A stretch of 12,261 bases of DNA from an uncultured Eubacteriales bacterium (GTDB lineage: Bacteria; Bacillota; Clostridia; Peptostreptococcales; Anaerovoracaceae), in the NCBI GenBank assembly GCA_900542245.1, contig UQMQ01000069.1, positions 1 to 12,261 on the forward strand. The letters run 5' to 3'. Under the pieces are notes generated by a model, which made no database searches, was not told the origin of the DNA, and worked only from the letters and a program-made list of their open reading frames with translations. The position numbers were made by a program, and so were the translations under genes. Within the stretch, counting starts at the first letter, position 1; every line of letters starts with the position of its first letter. This document shows positions 1-7,513 of this stretch, piece after piece.

Positions 1-28
1 AAATACAGAAATCAAAGGAGGGACCCCC

Positions 29-706
29 ATGTACAAAATTTTAGTGGTAGACGATGAGCCGAAGATTCGTGAGGTCATCAAGGAGTACGGCGAATTCAGC
101 GGTTACGAAATTACAGAGGCTGACGACGGCATCACCGCAGTCGGACTTTGTAAGCTGAACGATTATGATCTGATCATCATGGACATCATGATGCCGAAGC
201 TGGATGGGTTTTCCGCCTGCAAAGAGATAAAAAAAATCAAAGACATTCCGGTCATTATGCTCTCGGCCCGGGGAGAAGAGTACGATAAGCTGTTCGGCTT
301 CGAGCTGGGTATCGACGACTACGTGGTCAAGCCGTTCAGCCCGAAGGAGCTGATGGCCAGAGTCAATGCGGTACTCGCCCGCAAAAAAGCCGCCGCACAG
401 CCGCAGTCGCAGGTCATGAAATTCGATGGTCTGGAAATCAATATCGCCGCCAGAACCGTCACCGTTGACGGACACAAGGTCGATCTGACACCGAAAGAAT
501 ACGATCTGCTGTTCTATCTGGTCGAAAACAAGAACATCGCCCTGTCCAGAGATAAACTGCTCTCGGATATTTGGGGCTATGATTTCTTCGGTGACGACAG
601 AACCATCGACACGCACATCAAAAATCTGCGCAACAACTTGGGCCCTTACAGAGATTTTATCGTAACGCTGAGAGGAGTGGGCTACAAATTTGAGTACGAA
701 AATTAA
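29..706 (+). CDS. OmpR/PhoB-family response regulator
   Basis: Cytoplasmic transcription factor of a two-component system; phosphorylation by the kinase encoded next door should control DNA binding. The 225-residue protein has a receiver domain (about 3-118) with the acidic pair D8/D9, phospho-acceptor D52 in IIMDIMMPKLDG, switch Ser79 and K101 in the VKPF motif. A winged-helix DNA-binding domain follows (about 128-222), with the family signature DRTIDTHIKNLR and the C-terminal GVGYKFE hairpin. Length is normal for the family. The ATG is preceded by AAAGGAGG about 8 bases upstream. The kinase gene overlaps its last 17 bases, so the two are one operon. The promoter lies outside the window. Target genes and signal cannot be told from the sequence. 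Confidence 0.97.
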   Translation: MYKILVVDDEPKIREVIKEYGEFSGYEITEADDGITAVGLCKLNDYDLIIMDIMMPKLDGFSACKEIKKIKDIPVIMLSARGEEYDKLFGFELGIDDYVVKPFSPKELMARVNAVLARKKAAAQPQSQVMKFDGLEINIAARTVTVDGHKVDLTPKEYDLLFYLVENKNIALSRDKLLSDIWGYDFFGDDRTIDTHIKNLRNNLGPYRDFIVTLRGVGYKFEYEN

Positions 707-2156
707 ATTCGACCGACACAGTATCAAATTTCGCTTGTGGGTCTACTTCATCGGCATCGGCATCGGTCTTTTGCTGCTCGTCTGGTTCCTGCAGATCTTT
801 TTCCTGAATAACTACTACGAGCACATGAAAACAGCCGAGGTCACCCGTGTCGCTTCCTCGATTTCCCACGCCTATGCGCGTGAGGATGCGGGTCTGACAG
901 AAGCCATTCAGGATCTTTCCATCAGTAATGACTTCTATGTGATGATGGAATCCGGCGGCAAGGTTTTGCTGTTCATGCCGGAGGCGGAGAGTCTGCTTCC
1001 TGTCTACCAGTACAGGGATCAGCTCCCGAAGCTGCGCAGCATGCTGCAGAACGCGTCGCCCAAAACTACGGCGGTTTCCTTCAAGATCAACACCGGACTG
1101 GAAAAGTACAATACACTGGCCTACGCGACCTACTTGAACCGCGAGGAGGGGCAGGAGGTCTACCTCTACATCTTCTCGCCGCTTTATCCGGTCACCTCGA
1201 CTGTGGAGATTCTGAAGGATCAGTTGTTTTACGTCACCATCATTACCCTGTGCGTCACCTTCCTTTTGGCAGTGTATTTTTCCGACCGCATTTCCAAGCC
1301 GATCAAGGGCATCACGCAGACAGCCAGAAAAATGGGTAAGGGCAATTATAACGTCAAGTTTGAGGCAAATTCCTATTCGGAAATCAATAACCTCGCCAAG
1401 ACCTTGAATGTCGCGGCCTACGAGCTTGGACAAGCCGATAACCGGCAAAAGGATCTGGTCGCGAATGTTTCCCATGATCTCAAAACGCCGCTGACCATGA
1501 TCCGCTCCTACGCGGAAATGATCCGCGACCTGTCCGGTGACAATCCGGAGAAACGCAACGCACATCTGGCGGTCATCATCGACGAGTCCGAGCGCATGAG
1601 CCGCCTCGTCAGCGATATGGCGACCATGACCGCCATGCAGACCAAAAAGATACAGCTCAATAAAGCGCAAACCGATCTCGCGTCGATCACCGCTTCTATT
1701 CTGGCATCGTACGAGATCCTGCAGGAGCGCGAGGGGTATGATTTTGTGTTCACCGCGCCAAAGGAAGCCTTCGTCTATGCAGACGAGGACAAGATCAAGC
1801 AGGTCATCGCCAATCTGACCAGCAATGCCGTCAAATACTGCGGGGAGGATAAAATCATCAACGTCACGATCCGCAAGCTCGGCAAGGTCTACCGTCTGGA
1901 GGTCTCCGACCATGGTCCGGGCATCAAGCCTAAGGAATTGCCGCACGTCTGGGATCGTTACTACAAAACCAGTACCAACTACGTCCGCGAAGCGAGCGGT
2001 ACCGGTCTCGGTCTCTCCATCGTCAAGGAGATCCTGACGCTGCACGGCGCAAACTATGGCGTCGAGAGCAAGGTCGGCAAGGGCACGACCTTCTGGTTTG
2101 AACTGGACATGATGCGCAAGGAACGCGAAAAAACGGCAAAGGAAAAGAAGTCCTGA
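690..2156 (+). CDS. Membrane sensor histidine kinase with HAMP domain
   Basis: Partner kinase of the preceding response regulator. The 488-residue protein has a transmembrane helix at about 17-39, an extracytoplasmic sensor region of about 140 residues with no domain I recognise, a second transmembrane helix at about 179-198, and a HAMP linker (about 199-250). The HisKA domain carries H262 in VSHDLKTPLTM. The HATPase domain has an N-box around N375-N379, a G1 box DHGPG (407-411) and a G2 box GTGLGLS (437-443), so all catalytic motifs are intact. The start is a TTG inside the end of the regulator gene, with AGGAG 12 bases upstream; the next Met is residue 46, beyond the first helix, so TTG is preferred. 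This suggests translational coupling. The sensed signal is unknown. Confidence 0.96.
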   Translation: MSTKIKFDRHSIKFRLWVYFIGIGIGLLLLVWFLQIFFLNNYYEHMKTAEVTRVASSISHAYAREDAGLTEAIQDLSISNDFYVMMESGGKVLLFMPEAESLLPVYQYRDQLPKLRSMLQNASPKTTAVSFKINTGLEKYNTLAYATYLNREEGQEVYLYIFSPLYPVTSTVEILKDQLFYVTIITLCVTFLLAVYFSDRISKPIKGITQTARKMGKGNYNVKFEANSYSEINNLAKTLNVAAYELGQADNRQKDLVANVSHDLKTPLTMIRSYAEMIRDLSGDNPEKRNAHLAVIIDESERMSRLVSDMATMTAMQTKKIQLNKAQTDLASITASILASYEILQEREGYDFVFTAPKEAFVYADEDKIKQVIANLTSNAVKYCGEDKIINVTIRKLGKVYRLEVSDHGPGIKPKELPHVWDRYYKTSTNYVREASGTGLGLSIVKEILTLHGANYGVESKVGKGTTFWFELDMMRKEREKTAKEKKS

Positions 2157-2197
2157 CACACGGCTTCCGCGCATATCCTGCCGCGTCTCACACCCTG

Positions 2198-3589
2198 CTA
2201 CATCGCAAAGACGCGTATCGCTTCTTGTATATTCTTCACACCAATGACGCGGCAGCCATCGAGGCTGCCGCCTACTTTTTGAGCGTTGCGCTTCGGCAGG
2301 ATGACCTGTTCGTAGCCGAGGCGCGCCGCTTCCTTGACGATCTTCTCTGCATTCTGCACCGAACGCAAATCGCCGGTCAGTCCGACCTCTCCCATCGCAA
2401 GCGTTCGCCGATGTGCGGTAATATTTTTAAACGAGGAATAGATCGCCAGCGCCGCCGCAAGATCCGCACCCGTTCCCTCCGGACGCATACCGCCGACCAC
2501 ATTGACATAGACATCCTGATTCGTCAGCGGGATACCGACGATCTTTTCGAGTACCGCAAGGAGCATGTTCAGACGTGTATTATCCACGCCGACTGCGGTC
2601 CTGCGCGCGAAGCCGATATTTGACGGGCTGACCAGCGCCTGCATTTCGAACATGACCGGGCGGCTGCCCTCATAGATGGCGGTTGTCACAGAGCCTTGGG
2701 CCTTGTCGTCTCTGTTTTCCAAAAACGAAGCAGAAATGTCCTGTACCTCCACCAGACCCTCCGACTCCATGCGGAAGGCGCCGATCTCACTGGTCGTGCC
2801 GAACCGGTTCTTGTAGGCCCGCATCACGCGGAATTCCTGATCCCGTTCGCCTGTAAAGTTCAGCACGCAGTCCACCAGATGCTCCACCGTCTTTGGTCCC
2901 GCGAGGTCGCCGCTCTTGGTGACGTGCGCGACGATAAAGATCGGGATATGCTTCGTCTTGCCCAGCTTCATCAGCTGATTGCCGCACATTCTGACCTGTG
3001 ACACGCTGCCCGGCGCGGAATCCAGCTGATCGCTGTACATCGTCTGGATCGAGTCGATGATCAAAAAGTCCGGTTTGCTGTTCTCGCAGGCTGCCGCAAC
3101 ATTCTCCATGTTCGTCTCCGCAAGCACATAAAGATTCTGGGGGATCTCTCTGCAGACCCGATCCGCGCGCAGCTTGATCTGTTCTTCGGACTCCTCGCCG
3201 GAGACATAGAGTACTGTACCGCCGCGGCTTGCGATATTCGCCGCGGTCTGAATGATGATGGTAGACTTGCCGATGCCCGGCTCGCCTGAGATCAGCACCA
3301 GCGAGCCGCGCACCAGACCGCCGCCCAGCACCCGGTTCAGCTCTCCGATGCCGGTATCCACCCGCGCGTAGTCCTGCGTGCCGATCTCCGACAACCGCGC
3401 CGGACGCGCAGCGCCCTGCCCGCCGCCTGCCGCGCTGCCCGTCCGGCGCCGCACATCCGCCTCCGGCGTCGGCATCACCCGTTCCTCAATAAATGAGTTC
3501 CACGCACCGCAGATGCACTTCCCCATCCACTGCGTGCTCTCATAGCCGCACTCCTGACAAACAAAAACCGTTTTTCCCTTCTTCGCCAT
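2198..3589 (-). CDS. radA: DNA repair protein RadA (RecA-like branch-migration ATPase)
   Basis: RadA works with RecA in recombinational repair, extending heteroduplex DNA by ring-helicase activity. The 463-residue protein shows an N-terminal zinc finger (C11, C14, C25, C27), Walker A GEPGIGKST (102-110, K108), Walker B FLIIDS (175-180), the RadA-specific KNRFG motif (260-264) and a C-terminal Lon-protease-like domain (about 355-455, VNVVGGMRPEGTGADLAAALAIYSS region). The second half of the finger is C-I-C rather than the usual C-x-x-C. I chose the ATG at 3589 because MAKK...VFVCQECGYES is the family N-terminus and AAGGAAG precedes it. The open frame continues upstream to 3730, which would add 47 basic, non-conserved residues. 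It is convergent with the kinase gene; only 41 bases separate the two stop codons. Confidence 0.97.
   Translation of the reverse strand: MAKKGKTVFVCQECGYESTQWMGKCICGAWNSFIEERVMPTPEADVRRRTGSAAGGGQGAARPARLSEIGTQDYARVDTGIGELNRVLGGGLVRGSLVLISGEPGIGKSTIIIQTAANIASRGGTVLYVSGEESEEQIKLRADRVCREIPQNLYVLAETNMENVAAACENSKPDFLIIDSIQTMYSDQLDSAPGSVSQVRMCGNQLMKLGKTKHIPIFIVAHVTKSGDLAGPKTVEHLVDCVLNFTGERDQEFRVMRAYKNRFGTTSEIGAFRMESEGLVEVQDISASFLENRDDKAQGSVTTAIYEGSRPVMFEMQALVSPSNIGFARRTAVGVDNTRLNMLLAVLEKIVGIPLTNQDVYVNVVGGMRPEGTGADLAAALAIYSSFKNITAHRRTLAMGEVGLTGDLRSVQNAEKIVKEAARLGYEQVILPKRNAQKVGGSLDGCRVIGVKNIQEAIRVFAM
2249..2280 (+). terminator. Rho-independent terminator of the two-component operon, inside radA coding sequence
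   Basis: Perfect 9-bp stem GCGGCAGCC / GGCTGCCGC (2249-2257 with 2263-2271), loop ATCGA, then CTAC and a TTTTT tract at 2276-2280. It lies 93 bases beyond the kinase stop codon. The same bases read on the minus strand encode residues near 440-447 of RadA (around GGSLDGCR). No other terminator is visible between the convergent genes, so this is the likely end of the plus-strand transcript. The four bases between stem and T tract make it less than ideal. Confidence 0.6.
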
Positions 3590-3776
3590 CTCACCGCTTC
3601 CTTTCCGTTTCTCCCTGTCTCTTTCGTCTCTTTTGTATCTTTCGTTTTTGACACACCTCTGCCCATTCACAGCAAAGCGGTTCCGCTTCTGCTGCCGTGC
3701 CTGCAATGCTGACAGCGCGCATATCGTCATCCTTCAGAAAATTCGTCCTCTTCATTCCGAACATTTGTTCCTTTTC

Positions 3777-3805
3777 ATTATACAACAAAGCCCCTACCTT
3801 GTCCA
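3777..3805 (-). promoter_or_regulatory. Predicted sigma-A-type promoter for radA
   Basis: On the minus strand TGGACA (3805-3800) and TATAAT (3782-3777) are separated by exactly 17 bases, matching 5 of 6 and 6 of 6 consensus positions. Expected transcription start is near 3770, giving radA a leader of about 180 bases. The -35 box sits in the loop of the EF-G-like gene's terminator hairpin and the spacer covers one stem arm. Confidence 0.7.
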
Positions 3806-3815
3806 TAGGGGCTTT
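3787..3815 (-). terminator. Terminator hairpin downstream of the EF-G-like gene
   Basis: Perfect 10-bp stem AAAGCCCCTA / TAGGGGCTTT (3787-3796 with 3806-3815) around a 9-base loop, 32 bases beyond the stop codon of the leftward EF-G-like gene. In the minus orientation the stem ends in TTT followed by GTTGT rather than a long T tract, so efficiency may be moderate. The hairpin is symmetrical and on the plus strand is followed by GGATTTTTG, but no plus-strand gene is seen there. Confidence 0.65.
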
Positions 3816-3847
3816 GGATTTTTGTCTGTATTTGATGCTGCCTCGGT

Positions 3848-5785
3848 CTATGCTTCTTCCTCAGCCTTGTGCGCTTCAATGATCTTCTGTGCGTTCATAG
3901 CCGGAACTTCTTCATATCTTGCAAATTCCATCGTGAAGGAGCCTCTGGCCTGCGTCATGGAACGCAGCGCGATCGCATAGTCGAACAACTCTGCCTGCGG
4001 TGCTTCCGCGTGCAGGAGCTGTCCGCCGCCTGCCTGTGGATCCATACCCATGACAGCGCCTCTTCTGGTCGGCAGATCGCCCATAACCGCACCTACGAAA
4101 TCATCCGGTACGGAGATCTCGAGCTTCATGATCGGTTCGAGCAGAACCGGCTTCGCCTCTGCGATACCCTTCTTGAATGCCAGCGATGCCGCGATCTTGA
4201 AGGCTGCTTCGTTGGAGTCTACCGGGTGATAGGAGCCATCATATAAGGTCGCCTTGACATTCTGTACCTTGCAGCCCGCCAGCGGACCTCTCTCCATGCA
4301 TTCGAGCAGACCCTTTTCGACAGCCGGAACATACTGTTTCGGTACGGAACCGCCGAAGAGCTCTTCGGTGAATTCAAATTCCTGCGCGGACGGCGAGAAC
4401 TTGATATGTACGTCACCGTACTGACCGGAACCGCCGGACTGCTTCTTATGCTTACCCTGTACATCGGAGGTACCCTTGATGGTTTCTCTGTACGCGATCT
4501 TCTGCGGTACCACATTGACGCTGACACCGTATTTGGTTTTCAGTTTGCTGAGCGCGATGTTCAGCTGGCTTTCGCCCTGACCGCCGATCAGCGTCTGCCG
4601 TGTTTCTTTGTTTCTGACCAGCGCCAGCGTCGGATCCTCTTCGATCAGTCTCGCAAAGCCTGTGGAAAGCTTGTCGTCCGCACCCTTATCCGCGGATTCG
4701 ATCGCCATGAACAGGGTCGGCTGCGGGAAGTCTACCGGATTGATGAATGCCGGGTTGCTCTTTTCGGATAAGGTATCGCCTGTCTTGGTGAATTCCAGCT
4801 TGCCGAGCGCGACAATATCGCCTGCGACCGCTGCCTTGCAGTCGATCTTTTCCTTGCCTCTGACGAAGAAGACCGAGCCTAATTTCTCGTCTTTTTCTAC
4901 TCTGAAGTTATGCAGCGTCATGCCTGCGGATACCTTGCCGCTGACGACCTTCGCAAGGGAAATCTTGCCGAGGAAGGAGTCTGCCAAAGTCTTGAAAATG
5001 AACAGCACCGGTTTTGCGTTCGGGTCTGCCTCGATGAGTACCGGCTGCTGGTTTTCGTCCTTCGCGCGGTAGCCTTCGATGGTCGGATTCGGTACGAATT
5101 CGATGATTTCCTGCAATACCTCTTTGACACCTTCTCCGGTCAGAGAGGAACATTTGAATACCGGTACGATATCGCCCTGCAGGATGCCCTTGGTCAAGCC
5201 CTTGCTGAACTGCTCGTCCGTAAAGCCGCCTTCGTTGAAGTAGATGTCCATCAACTCTTCATCGACCTCTGCGATCGCTTCTGCCATCGCGTCCTTGTCG
5301 TCCAGTGTAACGACCGCGTTGCCGAACTTGTCCTGCAGCTGCTGGATGGTCGCTGCCACGTCAACGTTTTCTTTATCTATCTTATTGAGAATAATAAATT
5401 TCGGAGATCCGATCTTTTTGCATGCATCCCATGCTTTCTCTGTTCCTACCTGTACGCCTGCCGATGCATCGACAACGATCGCCGCTGCCTCTACGCCTCT
5501 GAGCGCACCCTGTACTTCGCCTGCAAAGTCGAAGAAGCCCGGTGTGTCAACAAAATTGATCTTGACATTGTTGTATTCTACCGGTACTAAAGTGGTGTTA
5601 ATGGAATATCCTTTTTCAATTTCCATTTTATCATAGTCAGATACGGTTGAACCGTCTTCAACCTTGCCCAATCTGGTGATGACACCTGTTGCCAGAAGAG
5701 CCGCTTCTACGAATGTTGTCTTGCCGCATCCGCCGTGTCCCAATAAAGCAACGTTTCTTATCATTTCGCTTGTATAGTCTTTCAT
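3848..5785 (-). CDS. EF-G-like translational GTPase (second EF-G type), with shortened G' region
   Basis: A member of the EF-G-like family found in many Clostridia beside true EF-G; its precise role on the ribosome is not settled. The GTPase domain has G1 GHGGCGKT (16-23), the switch I region near 49-62 (EKGYSI in place of the ERGITI of EF-G), G3 DTPG (80-83), G4 NKID (134-137) and G5 SSL (213-215). Domain II covers about 255-345, domain III follows with the GQGESQLNI region (402-410), and domains IV-V run to the end. Domain IV keeps the SYHPVDSNEAAF tip, with H520 matching the functionally important His of EF-G. At 645 residues it is roughly 45 shorter than the family as I recall it; the missing part falls after QDKFG (about 151-155), in the G' insertion. 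The ATG has GGGAGG 9 bases upstream. It lies alone between a promoter and a terminator. Confidence 0.93.
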   Translation of the reverse strand: MKDYTSEMIRNVALLGHGGCGKTTFVEAALLATGVITRLGKVEDGSTVSDYDKMEIEKGYSINTTLVPVEYNNVKINFVDTPGFFDFAGEVQGALRGVEAAAIVVDASAGVQVGTEKAWDACKKIGSPKFIILNKIDKENVDVAATIQQLQDKFGNAVVTLDDKDAMAEAIAEVDEELMDIYFNEGGFTDEQFSKGLTKGILQGDIVPVFKCSSLTGEGVKEVLQEIIEFVPNPTIEGYRAKDENQQPVLIEADPNAKPVLFIFKTLADSFLGKISLAKVVSGKVSAGMTLHNFRVEKDEKLGSVFFVRGKEKIDCKAAVAGDIVALGKLEFTKTGDTLSEKSNPAFINPVDFPQPTLFMAIESADKGADDKLSTGFARLIEEDPTLALVRNKETRQTLIGGQGESQLNIALSKLKTKYGVSVNVVPQKIAYRETIKGTSDVQGKHKKQSGGSGQYGDVHIKFSPSAQEFEFTEELFGGSVPKQYVPAVEKGLLECMERGPLAGCKVQNVKATLYDGSYHPVDSNEAAFKIAASLAFKKGIAEAKPVLLEPIMKLEISVPDDFVGAVMGDLPTRRGAVMGMDPQAGGGQLLHAEAPQAELFDYAIALRSMTQARGSFTMEFARYEEVPAMNAQKIIEAHKAEEEA

Positions 5786-5823
5786 TGATTCAGACCTCCC
5801 AAAATATTTTTACAATCGTCAAT

Positions 5824-5852
5824 ATTATATCAAATGGAGTTTGAAAAAACAA
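5824..5852 (-). promoter_or_regulatory. Predicted promoter for the EF-G-like gene
   Basis: Minus strand TTGTTT (5852-5847), a 17-base spacer and a perfect TATAAT (5829-5824), 38 bases upstream of the start codon. The -35 match is only 3 of 6. The -35 box lies within an imperfect dyad at 5840-5864. Confidence 0.55.
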
Positions 5853-5864
5853 CTGTTTTCCAAA
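5840..5864. repeat. Imperfect inverted repeat over the EF-G-like promoter -35 box
   Basis: TTTG-AA-AAAACA pairs with TGTTTT-C-CAAA around a two-base centre (5852-5853), giving 10 paired positions with one small internal mismatch. Its position over the -35 element suits an operator, but the region is A/T-rich and chance is possible. No clear terminator for psd is visible in the 5786-5952 gap, so some read-through from the lipid operon into the EF-G-like gene is possible. Confidence 0.3.
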
Positions 5865-5952
5865 TATCTTCCTCTTTCGCAGCGAAATATTTTGCAGATC
5901 CGATATCAATCCTCCAGGGAGGTTTGCCGCCGCCAAAAATGCAGGGCATCGA

Positions 5953-6837
5953 TTATGTATCCTCCCCGCAGCAGGTTTCTTTACACCCGATGCGCTCGCC
6001 GTATTTCACCTTCGTTTCAATCCCGGCGCGGCTGTTTGCCAATATATCGGCATCGATGACGCAACTGCGCCTAGGCAGCACAACGACAATCGTAGAGCCA
6101 CCGAATTCAAAGCGTCCTTTCTCACTGCCGCGCGCGACCCGCGCCGCTTCCTCGTAATTGACAATTTTGCCGACCATCAGCGCACCGACCTCCATTTGCA
6201 GGATTCTTCCAAAATTCTCCGACTCAATGAAGCTGTAGCAGCGGGTGTTTTCCTTGTAAATCGGATAGACCGCCGCAGCCGCCGGATTGACCGTATGAAA
6301 AACGCCGGGCAGCCAGTGATTTTTAGATTTTTCACCGCTGTCCACATAGCAATAGCGATGATAATCGTCCACCGTCAGACGAAAGAGCAGCAGCGTGCCG
6401 CCGTCATAGGCGCGCGCAAGCGTCTTGTCACGCAGCAGGCTCTCCAGCGTATAGGCAGTCCCTTTGATGTGAAAACGCGAATTTTCAGTGATTTCATGCA
6501 CCGTCAGCCTGCTGTCACATGGCGCGATCAAATGCGTCGGCTCCATGCTCACCGGGCGCATCTCCGGCTTGATCCTGCGCATAAAAAAGTCATTGTACGA
6601 GCGGAAGCGCCTTTCCTCGTACTGACTCATATCGATCTTGTTTTTCTCAATGAAGCGGGGAATCCCCACGCGTGAAAATCCGCTGTTCAAGACCCGTCCG
6701 CCGAGTCTGGAAACCCAAGGCTGAATCAAAACTTTGACACAGGCTCTGCCGACACGCGCCCCGTACAGTCTCTGCAGGAAGCGATCCTGCCCCTCTCCGC
6801 CCTCGACGCGGCGGCCTGTCCGATCCTTGCAATCCAT
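5953..6837 (-). CDS. psd: Phosphatidylserine decarboxylase
   Basis: Membrane-associated pyruvoyl enzyme converting phosphatidylserine to phosphatidylethanolamine; the precursor normally cuts itself before the Ser of an LGST-type motif. Here the motif is FGGST (245-249, S248), as in other Gram-positive Psd proteins, so S248 should become the pyruvoyl group. D108 in APCDSRL is the expected triad Asp. In DYHRYCYV, H160 matches the decarboxylation His (E. coli H144), but C163 sits where the self-cleavage triad His (E. coli H147) is expected. The 294-residue length is normal for the clostridial type, and the conserved VNP (183-185) and MEVGA (215-219) segments are present. The ATG has GTGAGG 7 bases upstream. 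It follows pssA by 16 bases and is last in the lipid operon, directly after the enzyme that makes its substrate. Confidence 0.95.
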   Translation of the reverse strand: MDCKDRTGRRVEGGEGQDRFLQRLYGARVGRACVKVLIQPWVSRLGGRVLNSGFSRVGIPRFIEKNKIDMSQYEERRFRSYNDFFMRRIKPEMRPVSMEPTHLIAPCDSRLTVHEITENSRFHIKGTAYTLESLLRDKTLARAYDGGTLLLFRLTVDDYHRYCYVDSGEKSKNHWLPGVFHTVNPAAAAVYPIYKENTRCYSFIESENFGRILQMEVGALMVGKIVNYEEAARVARGSEKGRFEFGGSTIVVVLPRRSCVIDADILANSRAGIETKVKYGERIGCKETCCGEDT

Positions 6838-6853
6838 ATGACAGCCTCACTCT

Positions 6854-7513
6854 CTAAGTCGTAAACAGGACGGCGTGCCACTGCACCCCTGCACCCTGCA
6901 CGAAGGAAAGGAGCAGCGCTGCCGCCACCAAGAGGCAAATCAAAAGCAGCACCTTGTTGCTCGGCTTACGCAGCTTGAAATTCGCGATGAACAGCATGCC
7001 GACCGTAAACAGCATAATTGTCAGAACAAGGCTGAAGATCTGTGTCCCCACAAACATGTGGATGACGAACAGAATCGGCAAAATAATCGCGATGGAGGTA
7101 ATCGGCAGCCCATAATACACTTTTTCGTATTCTTCCTCCTCAGAGAAAAAATGATTTGTCTCCAGCACATTGAAATACGCCAGACGAATGACACCGCTGA
7201 CGCTGTAAAAGGCAATCGCCAAAAATCCGATTCTGCCCGTCACGCCCATGCAGTAGCACAAAAAAGCCGGAAACGCGCCGAACGCGACCACATCGCAGAG
7301 AGAGTCAAGCTGAATGCCGAACAGCTTTTCATCGTCTGTGCGGTCTGTTTTCCTGCGGGCAACCTTACCGTCGAACATATCGAAAAACCCCGAAAGCGCT
7401 AAACAGAACACCGCTGCCCCGAATTTTCCCGCGTGTGCCAGCGTCATGACGATGATGGAGGACACCAGACTCATATAAGTCAAAATTACCGTATAGTTAT
7501 AAAATCCTATCAT
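6854..7513 (-). CDS. pssA: CDP-diacylglycerol--serine O-phosphatidyltransferase
   Basis: Integral membrane enzyme that makes phosphatidylserine from CDP-diacylglycerol and serine, the step before Psd. The 219-residue protein carries the CDP-alcohol phosphotransferase signature: D45, D48-G49, A52-R53, G66, D70 and D74, within FDMFDGKVAR and FGIQLDSLCD. Twelve residues separate the AR and G positions, where the classic pattern has eight; the extra residues are charged (RKTDRTDDEKLF), and I believe this form occurs in other clostridial PssA proteins. About six to eight hydrophobic segments are visible, typical for the family. The ATG at 7513 overlaps the end of the upstream membrane-protein gene by 17 bases. 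The identity is reinforced by psd immediately downstream. Confidence 0.94.
   Translation of the reverse strand: MIGFYNYTVILTYMSLVSSIIVMTLAHAGKFGAAVFCLALSGFFDMFDGKVARRKTDRTDDEKLFGIQLDSLCDVVAFGAFPAFLCYCMGVTGRIGFLAIAFYSVSGVIRLAYFNVLETNHFFSEEEEYEKVYYGLPITSIAIILPILFVIHMFVGTQIFSLVLTIMLFTVGMLFIANFKLRKPSNKVLLLICLLVAAALLLSFVQGAGVQWHAVLFTT

Noticed and set aside
41..727. Minus-strand frame of 228 codons over the response regulator
   Set aside because: Antisense shadow of a canonical OmpR-type regulator.
657..2174. Long minus-strand open frame of 505 codons across the kinase gene
   Set aside because: It is the antisense shadow of a clear histidine kinase with all motifs intact; it has no family resemblance and no ribosome binding site.
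3590..3730. 47-residue N-terminal extension of RadA from ATG 3730
   Set aside because: The extension is basic and low-complexity, unlike RadA; the ATG at 3589 has a good ribosome binding site and gives the family N-terminus.
5911..5922. CCTCC-AG-GGAGG hairpin downstream of psd
   Set aside because: The loop would be two bases and no T tract follows, so it is not a credible terminator.
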